A stretch of DNA of 47,580 nucleotides from Nitrospira sp. (GTDB taxonomy: Bacteria > Nitrospirota > Nitrospiria > Nitrospirales > Nitrospiraceae): positions 245,671 through 293,250 of the forward strand of contig SWDP01000002.1 in NCBI GenBank assembly GCA_005116885.1, in the 5' to 3' direction. Both the position numbers and the translations under genes were made by a program. Within the stretch, counting starts at the first letter, position 1. Every line of letters starts with the position of its first letter. A model generated the notes under the pieces. That model did no database searches and was not told the DNA's origin. It was given only the letters and a program-made list of their open reading frames with translations. Positions 1-8,488 of the stretch are shown here, piece after piece.

Positions 1-120
1 TAAACATTAACTATTATACGTATATAATTGAAAGTATTTATAGTTTTTAAGTTATATTATCGTGGTTTGAATTAGTCTGATGACACTGCGAGAGGAGTAA
101 TGTATGGATATCTGTAAATG
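1..120. other. AT-rich flank beyond the tRNA 3' end
   Basis: This stretch is strikingly AT-rich, roughly 70% A+T by eye, compared with the GC-rich remainder. It lies beyond the 3' end of the minus-strand tRNA-Ser. I see no gene in it. The composition change next to a tRNA 3' end would fit the edge of an integrated element lying outside the window, but no integrase or repeated tRNA 3' end is visible here. Confidence 0.4.
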
Positions 121-136
121 GGAAATCGGTAGGCCA

Positions 137-166
137 AGGCTAGTCTTTTCCTGATAAGACCAGCCT
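137..166 (-). terminator. hairpin downstream of serS/tRNA-Ser
   Basis: An 11-bp inverted repeat (AGGCTAGTCTT against AAGACCAGCCT, one mismatch) encloses an 8-nt loop. It lies about 70 nt beyond the 3' end of the minus-strand tRNA-Ser, where transcription of serS and the tRNA should end. There is no clear run of T after the stem on the minus strand, so a terminator role is only suggested. Confidence 0.35.
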
Positions 167-238
167 CTTGCTACTTTGTGGTTGTTTTTGGGATGCCAAT
201 ACCAAAACTTTCCACGGTCATAATCCAACTTGTGTCAT

Positions 239-328
239 TGGCGGAGGGGGCGAGATTTGAACTCGCGGACCCCTTGCGAGGTCTCCAGTTTTCAAGACTG
301 GCACGTTCGGCCGCTCCGTCACCCCTCC
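239..328 (-). tRNA. tRNA-Ser (anticodon UGA)
   Basis: The minus strand folds into a class II tRNA of 90 nt. The 5' acceptor strand GGAGGGG (322-328) pairs with CCCCTCC (243-249), followed by discriminator G and an encoded CCA (239-241). The anticodon loop CTTGAAA carries UGA at 292-294, which reads UCN serine codons. The long variable arm expected of tRNA-Ser is present, and the T arm contains GTTCAAATC. The gene lies 68 bp downstream of serS on the same strand, so the synthetase and its substrate tRNA may share a transcript. Confidence 0.97.
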
Positions 329-396
329 ATCCCTTGCTCGACCAGACATGCGCCCGTACTAGCGCTCGTGAGCGCGGTACAATATTTCTAAGTATC

Positions 397-1737
<1,341 letters not shown>

Positions 1738-1815
1738 TCAATCGCGCTGTGATATTCCCCCCGGGATGCGGGGTTTCCCGTTGACAGCATCGGGTGGATC
1801 GAGGACGATACCGCG

Positions 1816-2829
1816 ATGCGCACGGTGATGAATCCACCTAATCCATTCGAGTCACAGCACCGAGATCTCTTAGAGCCTGCTCCCCATGTGCAGCCGCAGA
1901 TGTTTGAAGAGGCGACCCGTGACATTCTGAGCCGGAATGACAGTCCTGATCTGCCGTTTCGCTGGAGCCTCAACCCCTATCGGGGCTGTTTCCACGCGTG
2001 CGTCTATTGTTATGCCAGGCCGACGCATGAGTACTGGGGATTTGGCGCCGGGACAGATTTTGAGTCTAAGATTATCGTAAAGCGAGAAGCCCCGGCCTTG
2101 CTCCGCCAGACGTTCCAGAAACCATCGTGGAAGGGGGAATTAATTCTGTTCTCGGGGAATACCGATTGCTATCAGCCAGTGGAAGCTTCGCTGGAGTTGA
2201 CTCGGGCTTGCTTGGAGGTTTGTGCCGAGTATCGGAATCCAGTCGGGATTATCACTAAAGGGGTATTGGTGCTGCGTGATGTAGATATCCTGTGTCGGTT
2301 GCAGGAGGAGGCGTCGGTTCGTGTCTACTTCAGCATACCGTTTTCAGATGATGAGGTCGCGCGCAAGGTTGAGCCCCATGCGCCATCAAGCCGGAAACGC
2401 TTTGAAGCGATGGCGACATTGGCGAACGCTGGGATTCCCACCGGCATCTCGCTGTCTCCAATCATTCCAGGTCTCAATGATGAGGCTGTGCCTAACCTAT
2501 TGGCCCGAGCGAAACAAGCCGGAGCAGTGGAAGCGGTGGCGACGCTCTTGAGGCTATCTGGCCCTGTGGAGCCCGTATTCGTTGAGCGGATGACTGCAGC
2601 GTTTCCAGATCGAATCGCCAGAATCATGAATCGGATTCGAGATGTGCGTAGTGGGGCGATCAGCGAGAGCGCCTTCTTCGAACGCCATCGCGGCGTCGGC
2701 CCTTATTGGAGCATCATCGAACAATTGTTCGAAGTCTCCAGGCGCAAGGCCGGATTGTCGGCAATGTGTGACGTGGCGATCCCTGATACGTTTCGTAGGC
2801 CGGGGATTGGGCAGACTGTCCTATTTTGA
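1816..2829 (+). CDS. radical SAM protein (PA0069/SplB-like family)
   Basis: This 337-aa protein has a radical SAM core. The cluster-binding motif CX3CX2C is at C58, C62 and C65, inside NPYRGCFHACVYCYARP, which is typical of the PA0069 family related to spore photoproduct lyase. The GNTDCYQP and ITKGVLVLRDVDIL segments belong to the following TIM-barrel strands. The reaction and substrate are not known for this family, and I do not assign one. ATG 1816 has GAGG 11 nt upstream; ATG 1828 is an alternative start. It diverges from serS and is followed 27 bp later by a rhodanese. Confidence 0.85.
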   Translation: MRTVMNPPNPFESQHRDLLEPAPHVQPQMFEEATRDILSRNDSPDLPFRWSLNPYRGCFHACVYCYARPTHEYWGFGAGTDFESKIIVKREAPALLRQTFQKPSWKGELILFSGNTDCYQPVEASLELTRACLEVCAEYRNPVGIITKGVLVLRDVDILCRLQEEASVRVYFSIPFSDDEVARKVEPHAPSSRKRFEAMATLANAGIPTGISLSPIIPGLNDEAVPNLLARAKQAGAVEAVATLLRLSGPVEPVFVERMTAAFPDRIARIMNRIRDVRSGAISESAFFERHRGVGPYWSIIEQLFEVSRRKAGLSAMCDVAIPDTFRRPGIGQTVLF

Positions 2830-2856
2830 AGCAAGAGGGCATGGAAGGGAGTTAGG

Positions 2857-3225
2857 ATGAAACATAACCCTGGATTCCTCAAGTTGGTCAATGAGACACG
2901 AGTGCGAGTCAAGGAATGTACGGTGGCGCAGGCGAAGGCTCGGCTCGATAGTGGGGAGGCGCTGTATTTTCTCGATGTGCGTGAGGATCAAGAATTTGCG
3001 AAGGATCATGCGAAAGGCGCCCACCATCTTGGAAAAGGGATTATTGAGCGCGACGTGGAAACGCATATCCCTAATAAAGAAGAGGCGATTGTGCTGTACT
3101 GCGGGGGCGGTTACCGGTCGGTCTTAGCCGCGGATGTGCTTCAGCAGATGGGCTATACGAATGTGGTATCGATGGATGGGGGAATCAAAGGCTGGAGGGA
3201 TGCAGGCTATCCGATAGAGTCTTGA
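2857..3225 (+). CDS. rhodanese-like domain protein
   Basis: This 122-aa single-domain rhodanese begins at an ATG preceded by GGGAGTTAGG. Asp in the LDVREDQEF segment and the active-site loop YCGGGYRS with C82 are the hallmarks, and the C-terminal MDGGIKGWRDAGYP is conserved in the family. Such domains carry a persulfide on the loop cysteine and transfer sulfur, or act as thiol carriers. No signal peptide is seen, so the protein should be cytoplasmic. It probably shares a transcript with the radical SAM gene upstream. The physiological acceptor is unknown. Confidence 0.9.
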   Translation: MKHNPGFLKLVNETRVRVKECTVAQAKARLDSGEALYFLDVREDQEFAKDHAKGAHHLGKGIIERDVETHIPNKEEAIVLYCGGGYRSVLAADVLQQMGYTNVVSMDGGIKGWRDAGYPIES

Positions 3226-3257
3226 TGGGACCTCAGAGAGGCTGAAGTCCCATCAAG
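3221..3257. terminator. bidirectional hairpin between convergent genes
   Basis: A perfect 11-bp inverted repeat (CTTGATGGGAC and GTCCCATCAAG) overlaps the rhodanese stop codon and lies just before the end of the convergent OmpH-like gene. An inner CAG/CTG pairing extends it. The position fits a shared terminator, but neither strand has a strong T run after the stem. Confidence 0.55.
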
Positions 3258-3267
3258 GTCGGGGTGG

Positions 3268-3831
3268 TTATTTGCTGCTGACTCGATCGAATTCTTTGAT
3301 TACTTGATCGGTCAAATCGACGGCGTCCTTGTTGTAGATGACGATCTTCACCGTTTGTTCGCTGCCTTTATCGACGACAAGGGCGAATCCGCTTTTCTCC
3401 GCCACGGTCTTCGTGGCCGAAGAAATTTTCTTCATATACTCGTCGACCAATTCCTTCTGCTTTCCCTGTAGTTCCTGATTAAACTCCTGCGCGCGTTTCT
3501 GGTACTCCTGGACCTTGGTGCGGAACTGGGTTTCTTTTTCTTTTTTTTCTGTATCGCTTAACTTCGCAAGTTGCTCCTTGAGTGTCTTTTCTGTATTGCG
3601 CAAATCCTCCTCATCCCCGGACAACAACTTCTGCCTGGTGGTCACATATTCTTTGAGCCCATCCAAGGCTTTTTTGCCCGCTTTGGATTTCTCTAATACG
3701 GCTTGAGGATCGACCACGCCCATTTTGAAGGCCTCGGCGGCTTGTGCAGCAGGAAGAGATCCAAGACAGATGATGCCTGCCGTGACGAAGGAGAGGGCGA
3801 TCCGCCTGAAGAAGGTTCCCGTCGTATGCAT
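3268..3831 (-). CDS. OmpH/Skp-family periplasmic chaperone
   Basis: The 187-aa product has an N-terminal signal peptide (hydrophobic SFVTAGIICLGSLPAAQAA, cleavage probably after AQA). After it comes the family start KMGVVDPQAVLEKSKAGK and a long Lys/Glu-rich coiled coil from about residue 60 to 140. Skp/OmpH proteins form a jellyfish-shaped trimer that escorts unfolded outer-membrane proteins across the periplasm. The usual neighbours bamA and lpxD are not here, so this may be a second or orphan copy. A 17-bp tandem repeat and a hairpin lie immediately upstream. Confidence 0.85.
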   Translation of the reverse strand: MHTTGTFFRRIALSFVTAGIICLGSLPAAQAAEAFKMGVVDPQAVLEKSKAGKKALDGLKEYVTTRQKLLSGDEEDLRNTEKTLKEQLAKLSDTEKKEKETQFRTKVQEYQKRAQEFNQELQGKQKELVDEYMKKISSATKTVAEKSGFALVVDKGSEQTVKIVIYNKDAVDLTDQVIKEFDRVSSK

Positions 3832-3847
3832 ACCACATGCTCCTTTA

Positions 3848-3881
3848 TTGGATTAACGATGCACTTGGATTAACGATGCAC
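3848..3881. repeat. two tandem copies of a 17-bp unit
   Basis: The unit TTGGATTAACGATGCAC occurs twice head-to-tail without mismatch, 17 bp upstream of the OmpH-like start. It may be an operator-type direct repeat or a simple duplication; nothing in the sequence decides. Confidence 0.8.
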
Positions 3882-3896
3882 CAGCGTAACTGGTGC
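3878..3896 (-). terminator. small hairpin after the HD-GYP gene
   Basis: GCACCAG, a 5-nt loop and CTGGTGC form a perfect 7-bp stem 50 bp downstream of the HD-GYP stop on the minus strand. It could end that transcript or lie in the leader of the OmpH-like gene. No T run follows. Confidence 0.35.
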
Positions 3897-3946
3897 GAGA
3901 ATAGCTGGGGGCCTAGATCCTGTCAAGAGATTGGGTCGTGAGGGGG

Positions 3947-5545
3947 TTAGACGAAGTATCGGCTGGTGTCGAACTTATATTCGGTATTATCGATCAAACG
4001 TACAATACTATCGAGGAAACTCCCAGCTTCATCTTGTTCGGTCAAGTCTATCTCGCGCCCCTGATCGACCGGGTTGCCTTGTGGGTCGGTAATGACTTTG
4101 ACGAACGGTCGTTCGGCGTTTACCTTGTCTAGCGCCGGTTTGACGACGACTGCCAGCTCGCTTGTTGCCAGCATCACCAGGCTGCCGATCGGAATGATCC
4201 CGACGCAGTTCACGAACAGTTTGAGTAGGACTGCATCGAAGGCTTTCCCTGACTTAGAAAACATCATGTTCAACACTTTTGATGGCGACATGGGTTCCCG
4301 GCGATAGACACGGGACGAGGTCATGGCGTCGTAACAGTCTGCGATTGTGAGGATGCGACCGGTGAGTGAGGCTGTCCATGGGACACTCAGCTTCGGGTAA
4401 CCAGAGAAGTCCAGGTTCATGTGATGTTCGAAGGAGGCCGCCGCCATGCGACCGGGAAGATTCGTGATGCCTCTCAGCTTTGAAAGAGTCAGCACTCCCT
4501 CTGTGGGGTGATTGCGCATGGCGACCCAGTCCTCATCGGTAAATTCCCCGGGCTTGTTCAGCACATCGATGGAAATGGTTGATTTGCCCATGTCATGGAA
4601 CAGCGCGGCAAGGCCTAGGTCGGCCAACTCCCCTTTGGGATAGCCGGCGCGATTGGCCAGTGCAATGGAGAGTAGCGAGACATTGACGGAGTGATTATGT
4701 GTATACTGATCGTGGCAGCGAAGCGTGGTGAGCCCGAGGACTGTGGCCTCATCGTCCATCATGAGGTCGACAATGTTTTGGATTGCGCGTTTCGCCTGCT
4801 TGAAGCTGACGGTTCCTCCCTCGCGGACTGATTGTGTGAGAGTCCCGACTGATCCCGCCACTTTGGCATAGCCGTTCTTCGCGCTCATTTTCCGTTGTGT
4901 GCGTAGATCGGCGTTTCCTGTGCCGTCTGGGCCCTCGTCATCTGCTGTTCTGGATCCCTTGTGTTCTCCTGTTTCGGCGCCTTCTTTGATGTGCAGCTGC
5001 CGTTGTTCTTCCAGCGTAATGCCGTTGATTCCTCGTGCCGTGATTTCCTTCTGAAAGTCGTCAATCGATTTGTTCTCAGGGTCAAGGGTGACAAAGAGTG
5101 CTGCGAATTCACGAAGATCCTTCGATTCCGCGGTCGATTCGAATGTCACCCCGCCGATTTTCCAGACGTTTAAGGCATCAATGATGCTCGTGACTACGGC
5201 CATCTGTTGGGCAGTGACTTTCAGGTGGCTCTCCCCGAGAAAGAGGAAATCGTTCTGTAGACGAAGGGTAACCGGGTGATCGTGCGCCATGGTCTTAATC
5301 AAAGTCAGCATCGTATCAACAGGTTTATCCAGTGCTGCGTTGGTTCGGTCGTAGATGCGAGATGTCTTGATCAAGACGTTTAGCTGTGTGACCAGCTGAA
5401 TGCCCAGCATGATCATCTGCTGGTCCAGAATATCCCCGGCTTCCGATCCTTGAGCGATCTTGTGGGAAAGAGATTTTTCGTGCGTGAGGATCGGTTGAGC
5501 CTGCTCGTTCACAACCGAGGCCTCTTTAATCTTGAAGTGACTCAC
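3947..5545 (-). CDS. HD-GYP domain protein
   Basis: This 532-aa cytoplasmic protein has an N-terminal region of about 150 residues that resembles the N terminus of the gene upstream (KTSRIYDRTN here, KSSRTYGATN there). It also has a C-terminal HD-GYP domain: HD at H317/D318 in ALFHDMGKS, then MRNHPTEG, EHHMNLDFSGYP and IADCYDAMTSSRVYR. HD-GYP proteins hydrolyse cyclic di-GMP, or in some cases cyclic GMP-AMP. The HHE is replaced by EHHM but the metal ligands and GYP look intact, so it is probably active. It starts 16 bp after the HEAT-repeat gene, in one operon. An acidic, low-complexity linker lies near residues 180-205. Confidence 0.88.
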   Translation of the reverse strand: MSHFKIKEASVVNEQAQPILTHEKSLSHKIAQGSEAGDILDQQMIMLGIQLVTQLNVLIKTSRIYDRTNAALDKPVDTMLTLIKTMAHDHPVTLRLQNDFLFLGESHLKVTAQQMAVVTSIIDALNVWKIGGVTFESTAESKDLREFAALFVTLDPENKSIDDFQKEITARGINGITLEEQRQLHIKEGAETGEHKGSRTADDEGPDGTGNADLRTQRKMSAKNGYAKVAGSVGTLTQSVREGGTVSFKQAKRAIQNIVDLMMDDEATVLGLTTLRCHDQYTHNHSVNVSLLSIALANRAGYPKGELADLGLAALFHDMGKSTISIDVLNKPGEFTDEDWVAMRNHPTEGVLTLSKLRGITNLPGRMAAASFEHHMNLDFSGYPKLSVPWTASLTGRILTIADCYDAMTSSRVYRREPMSPSKVLNMMFSKSGKAFDAVLLKLFVNCVGIIPIGSLVMLATSELAVVVKPALDKVNAERPFVKVITDPQGNPVDQGREIDLTEQDEAGSFLDSIVRLIDNTEYKFDTSRYFV

Positions 5546-5561
5546 AGGAACAACTCCTTAC

Positions 5562-7361
5562 TCATGACGCTGCCTGTTTGAGCTGTTGTCGCTGGGCTTG
5601 GGCAAGCGCAGCTGAGCAGGCTTGGCGGACTGCGGTACCACCTTTTTTCTGACCTAACTCAAGGACGGCAAGGCCTGCAGGGGTGGCCAATTTCCCCAAT
5701 ACTTCGGCAGCAAGCATGGCCAGTTCTTCTTGCTTTTTCCGGTTGGTCCAAGACCGTTCTGTGAGGACACTTTCGAAATACGGAATCACGTCATCGCCGC
5801 TGGTCGCACGCATCGCGAGAAACATGGCGCGCTTCTCACTGAGGGTTCGATCCATAAAGGTGTCCGTTGATACGAAAGGCAACCAGGTGGAGTAGGCCGC
5901 CTTATATTGTCCGCTCATGAGCAGCTTGAGAGCCGCCAGCCGCACAGACTCCTCGGCGTCATTCAAGAATGAAACCAGCTTTGCTCCATTGCCGTTGGGA
6001 CGGAGTATGCCGATCGCTCGCACGACCTCTTTCCGGACTTGGACGTCAGGGTAGCGCACCAGTTTCTCGACAGACTCAATAAATCGCGGATTGTTCCATT
6101 TGAGTAGGATCGCAAGCAGGTTTTTGACATACCGGGGACGGCGGTCGGACAGACCACGTAATAGATGGTCCGGTTGATCTTTTGCGAGTACTTCCAGGGC
6201 TTCTGCCACGATTGCCTGATGGGTTGGCGCCTCTAGGGTCGCTAAGAGCGCGCAGAGGGCAGGAACAGCCGCTGGTGTCAAGGTCAGCAGCACGGACGGC
6301 AATCCTTCCGTGCTTGCGCCGGGAGTCCTGTTCAAATAGGTCTCCATCATCCTCATGCGTTCAGGCCGAGCGAGGTTGTCGAGCAGGCCTGCGAGCTGTG
6401 TCTTGTGCCCGTCACTGAGATCCGGTCTGATCTCAGTGGTCGTGCGTAAAAGTCCAAGGACGCTGTCGAGCAAGGGCCATTTGCCTTGGGCTGTTAGTGC
6501 GTCGATGACGTGTCCCCAGAGGTCGAGCAGCTTGGTGAGGATCGCCGGAGATTTTTCTGAGGCCAGGATAGCGGTGAGCATGTCCAATAGGTAAGTCGTG
6601 TTGTCTCTGGTGCGCTCAGTCTCGATCTCTTTCGCCAGCGCGGCGAGTTCTTCTTCAGTAATGTCGTAGCCCACGTGCCCAGATTGAAATCTTCCAGCTC
6701 CTCCGCCAGAAGCGTTGTGGCCTGTAGGACTGGTGCCTTCGGGGCCAAGTTCCCTCTCTTTCTTGACCTTGGCCTGTTCCCGATCCAGAAGGTCTCGCAG
6801 GCTCGATTCTGATGCTTCCATTGCTCCGGTTACAGGGAGGGCAAACACATCTCCGTCGGTAGAGACTTTGGCAATTTCTTCAGCGGTGACCAGGGTGATG
6901 GTGGAAAGGTTCTTCGCCCATAAACGAGTGACAATGTCGTCATCTTCTTCCTCAGGATCGAGGCTGTCCCATAGCGAGTCAAGCAAGTAGGAGAGATCTT
7001 TAGCTGGGAGACCTTCGAGAAATGTGAGCTCTCGAATACCATCCGAGTAGAGCTTAAATGCCACGCTTTCATTGCTCGACTCCTGCTCGGATCGATAGAC
7101 AACTTCCCCGCCGAAGTACAGCTCGGAGCGTTGAACAAGAAAGGCCAATGTAGAATAGGTGGCGAGATGATCCGTGAGTCCCTCAAATAACTGATGGAAG
7201 AACGTCTGTGCCACGGGGTTTGTGGCTCCGTATGTCCGGCTGGACTTCGCGGTTCTGTCCAACAGTGTGAGAAGGCGTTTGACGGAGGCCAATTCCGGAT
7301 TCGGTGGCGCTTTTGTGGGAGAGAGTGCTAGAGCACTGCTCTCTGTCGTGCGTTCGTCCAT
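5562..7361 (-). CDS. HEAT-repeat protein with N-terminal domain shared with the HD-GYP partner
   Basis: This 599-aa protein has no signal peptide. Residues of about 25-170 match the layout of the HD-GYP neighbour's N terminus: a helix with KSSRTYGATN, then LYFGGEVVY, then GIRELTFLEG, then SLDPEEEDDD. Residues of about 250-595 consist of helical repeats of HEAT type, for example YPDVQVRKEVVRAIGIL and DAEESVRLAALKLL. HEAT arrays usually make protein contacts, so I infer a scaffold or regulator of the HD-GYP enzyme, but no partner is proven. It is the first gene of a two-gene operon and diverges from the GDSL hydrolase. Confidence 0.75.
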   Translation of the reverse strand: MDERTTESSALALSPTKAPPNPELASVKRLLTLLDRTAKSSRTYGATNPVAQTFFHQLFEGLTDHLATYSTLAFLVQRSELYFGGEVVYRSEQESSNESVAFKLYSDGIRELTFLEGLPAKDLSYLLDSLWDSLDPEEEDDDIVTRLWAKNLSTITLVTAEEIAKVSTDGDVFALPVTGAMEASESSLRDLLDREQAKVKKERELGPEGTSPTGHNASGGGAGRFQSGHVGYDITEEELAALAKEIETERTRDNTTYLLDMLTAILASEKSPAILTKLLDLWGHVIDALTAQGKWPLLDSVLGLLRTTTEIRPDLSDGHKTQLAGLLDNLARPERMRMMETYLNRTPGASTEGLPSVLLTLTPAAVPALCALLATLEAPTHQAIVAEALEVLAKDQPDHLLRGLSDRRPRYVKNLLAILLKWNNPRFIESVEKLVRYPDVQVRKEVVRAIGILRPNGNGAKLVSFLNDAEESVRLAALKLLMSGQYKAAYSTWLPFVSTDTFMDRTLSEKRAMFLAMRATSGDDVIPYFESVLTERSWTNRKKQEELAMLAAEVLGKLATPAGLAVLELGQKKGGTAVRQACSAALAQAQRQQLKQAAS

Positions 7362-7521
7362 GGCCTTTAGTCCTACCTTGGAGGTGCCGAATCGTCAAGA
7401 AAATAGCTGCTCTTAACCCGATGACTACTGAGGAATTACCCAGAGATTCCTTCTGGGTCTGGTTACTGATGGGTGGGCATTGTGCCTTCATCGTCAGCTC
7501 GCTAGAATCTGTTTCATCGAC

Positions 7522-8160
7522 ATGATTGCCTCGCACCACATTGTGTGTTTTGGGGATAGCCTCACGGCTGGGTTTCAATCGCCCACGGCAGATACGCCTC
7601 AGGGCGCTGAGACTCCCTATGGGCAGTTTCTGCAAGACTTGACAGGGCCGTCCGTGCGGGTGTCGGTAAGCGGGATCTGTGGGGAGCTGACCGGCGAAAT
7701 GGCAATGCGGTTTCGACGCGACGTCTTGCAGCAACAACCAAGTCATGTGGTCTTGCTAGGGGGAACCAATGATTTGGGGTGGAACGCAGAGCCGGCGGAG
7801 ATCATGAGGAATCTGGTGAAGATGTATGAATCGGCTCGTGCCACACAGGTCGTGCCGATCCCAGTTACGGTACCTTCCATTCGAGCGGATGTTGCCGGTG
7901 GAGGGCCTGATGCGGAGGCCTGGATCGGGCAGCATCTGTCTCGTCGTGTTCGACTGAACGGCCTCATTCAGGAGTATGTGCTTGCCAAAGGCCTCTCCTG
8001 TGTCGATCTCTTTGCGGCTACGGTAGAATCGACGACGGGCCAACTCGCGGCTCAATATTCCAATGATGGGCTGCACTTGACGACGAGGGGGTACCGGCTG
8101 TTAGCCCAGTTACTCTATGACCAGGTGTTTGCTAAGGCGTTTCCAAGAGTGCAAGAATAG
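7522..8160 (+). CDS. GDSL/SGNH-family hydrolase (TesA-like esterase)
   Basis: This 212-aa SGNH hydrolase has block I FGDSLTAG with nucleophile S13, block II Gly in SGICGELT, block III GGTND and block V SNDGLHLT supplying Asp and His, so the catalytic set is complete. TesA-like members cleave acyl esters or thioesters and many are periplasmic. Here no signal peptide is visible from ATG 7522. I preferred ATG 7522 to the in-frame GTG 7480 because the motif normally begins within about 12 residues of the start, although neither has a strong ribosome site. The thioredoxin-like gene follows after 4 bp. Confidence 0.85.
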   Translation: MIASHHIVCFGDSLTAGFQSPTADTPQGAETPYGQFLQDLTGPSVRVSVSGICGELTGEMAMRFRRDVLQQQPSHVVLLGGTNDLGWNAEPAEIMRNLVKMYESARATQVVPIPVTVPSIRADVAGGGPDAEAWIGQHLSRRVRLNGLIQEYVLAKGLSCVDLFAATVESTTGQLAAQYSNDGLHLTTRGYRLLAQLLYDQVFAKAFPRVQE

Positions 8161-8164
8161 ATCA

Positions 8165-8479
8165 ATGATTGTTGATGTGACGGATCGAGACTTTGACTCT
8201 GTTGTTGAACAGTCAACGGTGCCGGTGTTGGTTGAGTTTTGGAAGCCAGGATGCGGGAATTGCCGAGCGCTGTTGCGTGAACTCGAAAAACTTGAGGTGG
8301 ATGCGACCGGCGAGGTGCTGATCATGAAAATGAATGTCGAGGAAAACTTCCAGATTCCCGCGGAGCTGGAAGTTCGCTCATTGCCGGCGTTGGCTCTCTA
8401 TTGCCAGGGAGCGTTTGAGCGGTTTATCGGTGGGATGGGAACCAGTGAGGAAATTCTCAAGCAGTTGCGACTGATGTGA
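8165..8479 (+). CDS. thioredoxin-like protein with CGNC active site
   Basis: This is a 104-aa single thioredoxin fold. The redox motif is CGNC (C30, C33) in FWKPGCGNCRALL instead of the usual WCGPC. The cis-proline loop is RSLPALALY, and GGMGTSEEIL matches the C-terminal helix. It should act as a cytoplasmic disulfide oxidoreductase. The altered dipeptide suggests a redox potential or partner different from the housekeeping thioredoxin. It starts 4 bp after the GDSL hydrolase and its stop is only 9 bp from that of convergent zwf, leaving no room for a terminator between them. Confidence 0.88.
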   Translation: MIVDVTDRDFDSVVEQSTVPVLVEFWKPGCGNCRALLRELEKLEVDATGEVLIMKMNVEENFQIPAELEVRSLPALALYCQGAFERFIGGMGTSEEILKQLRLM

Positions 8480-8488
8480 CCTGAATGC

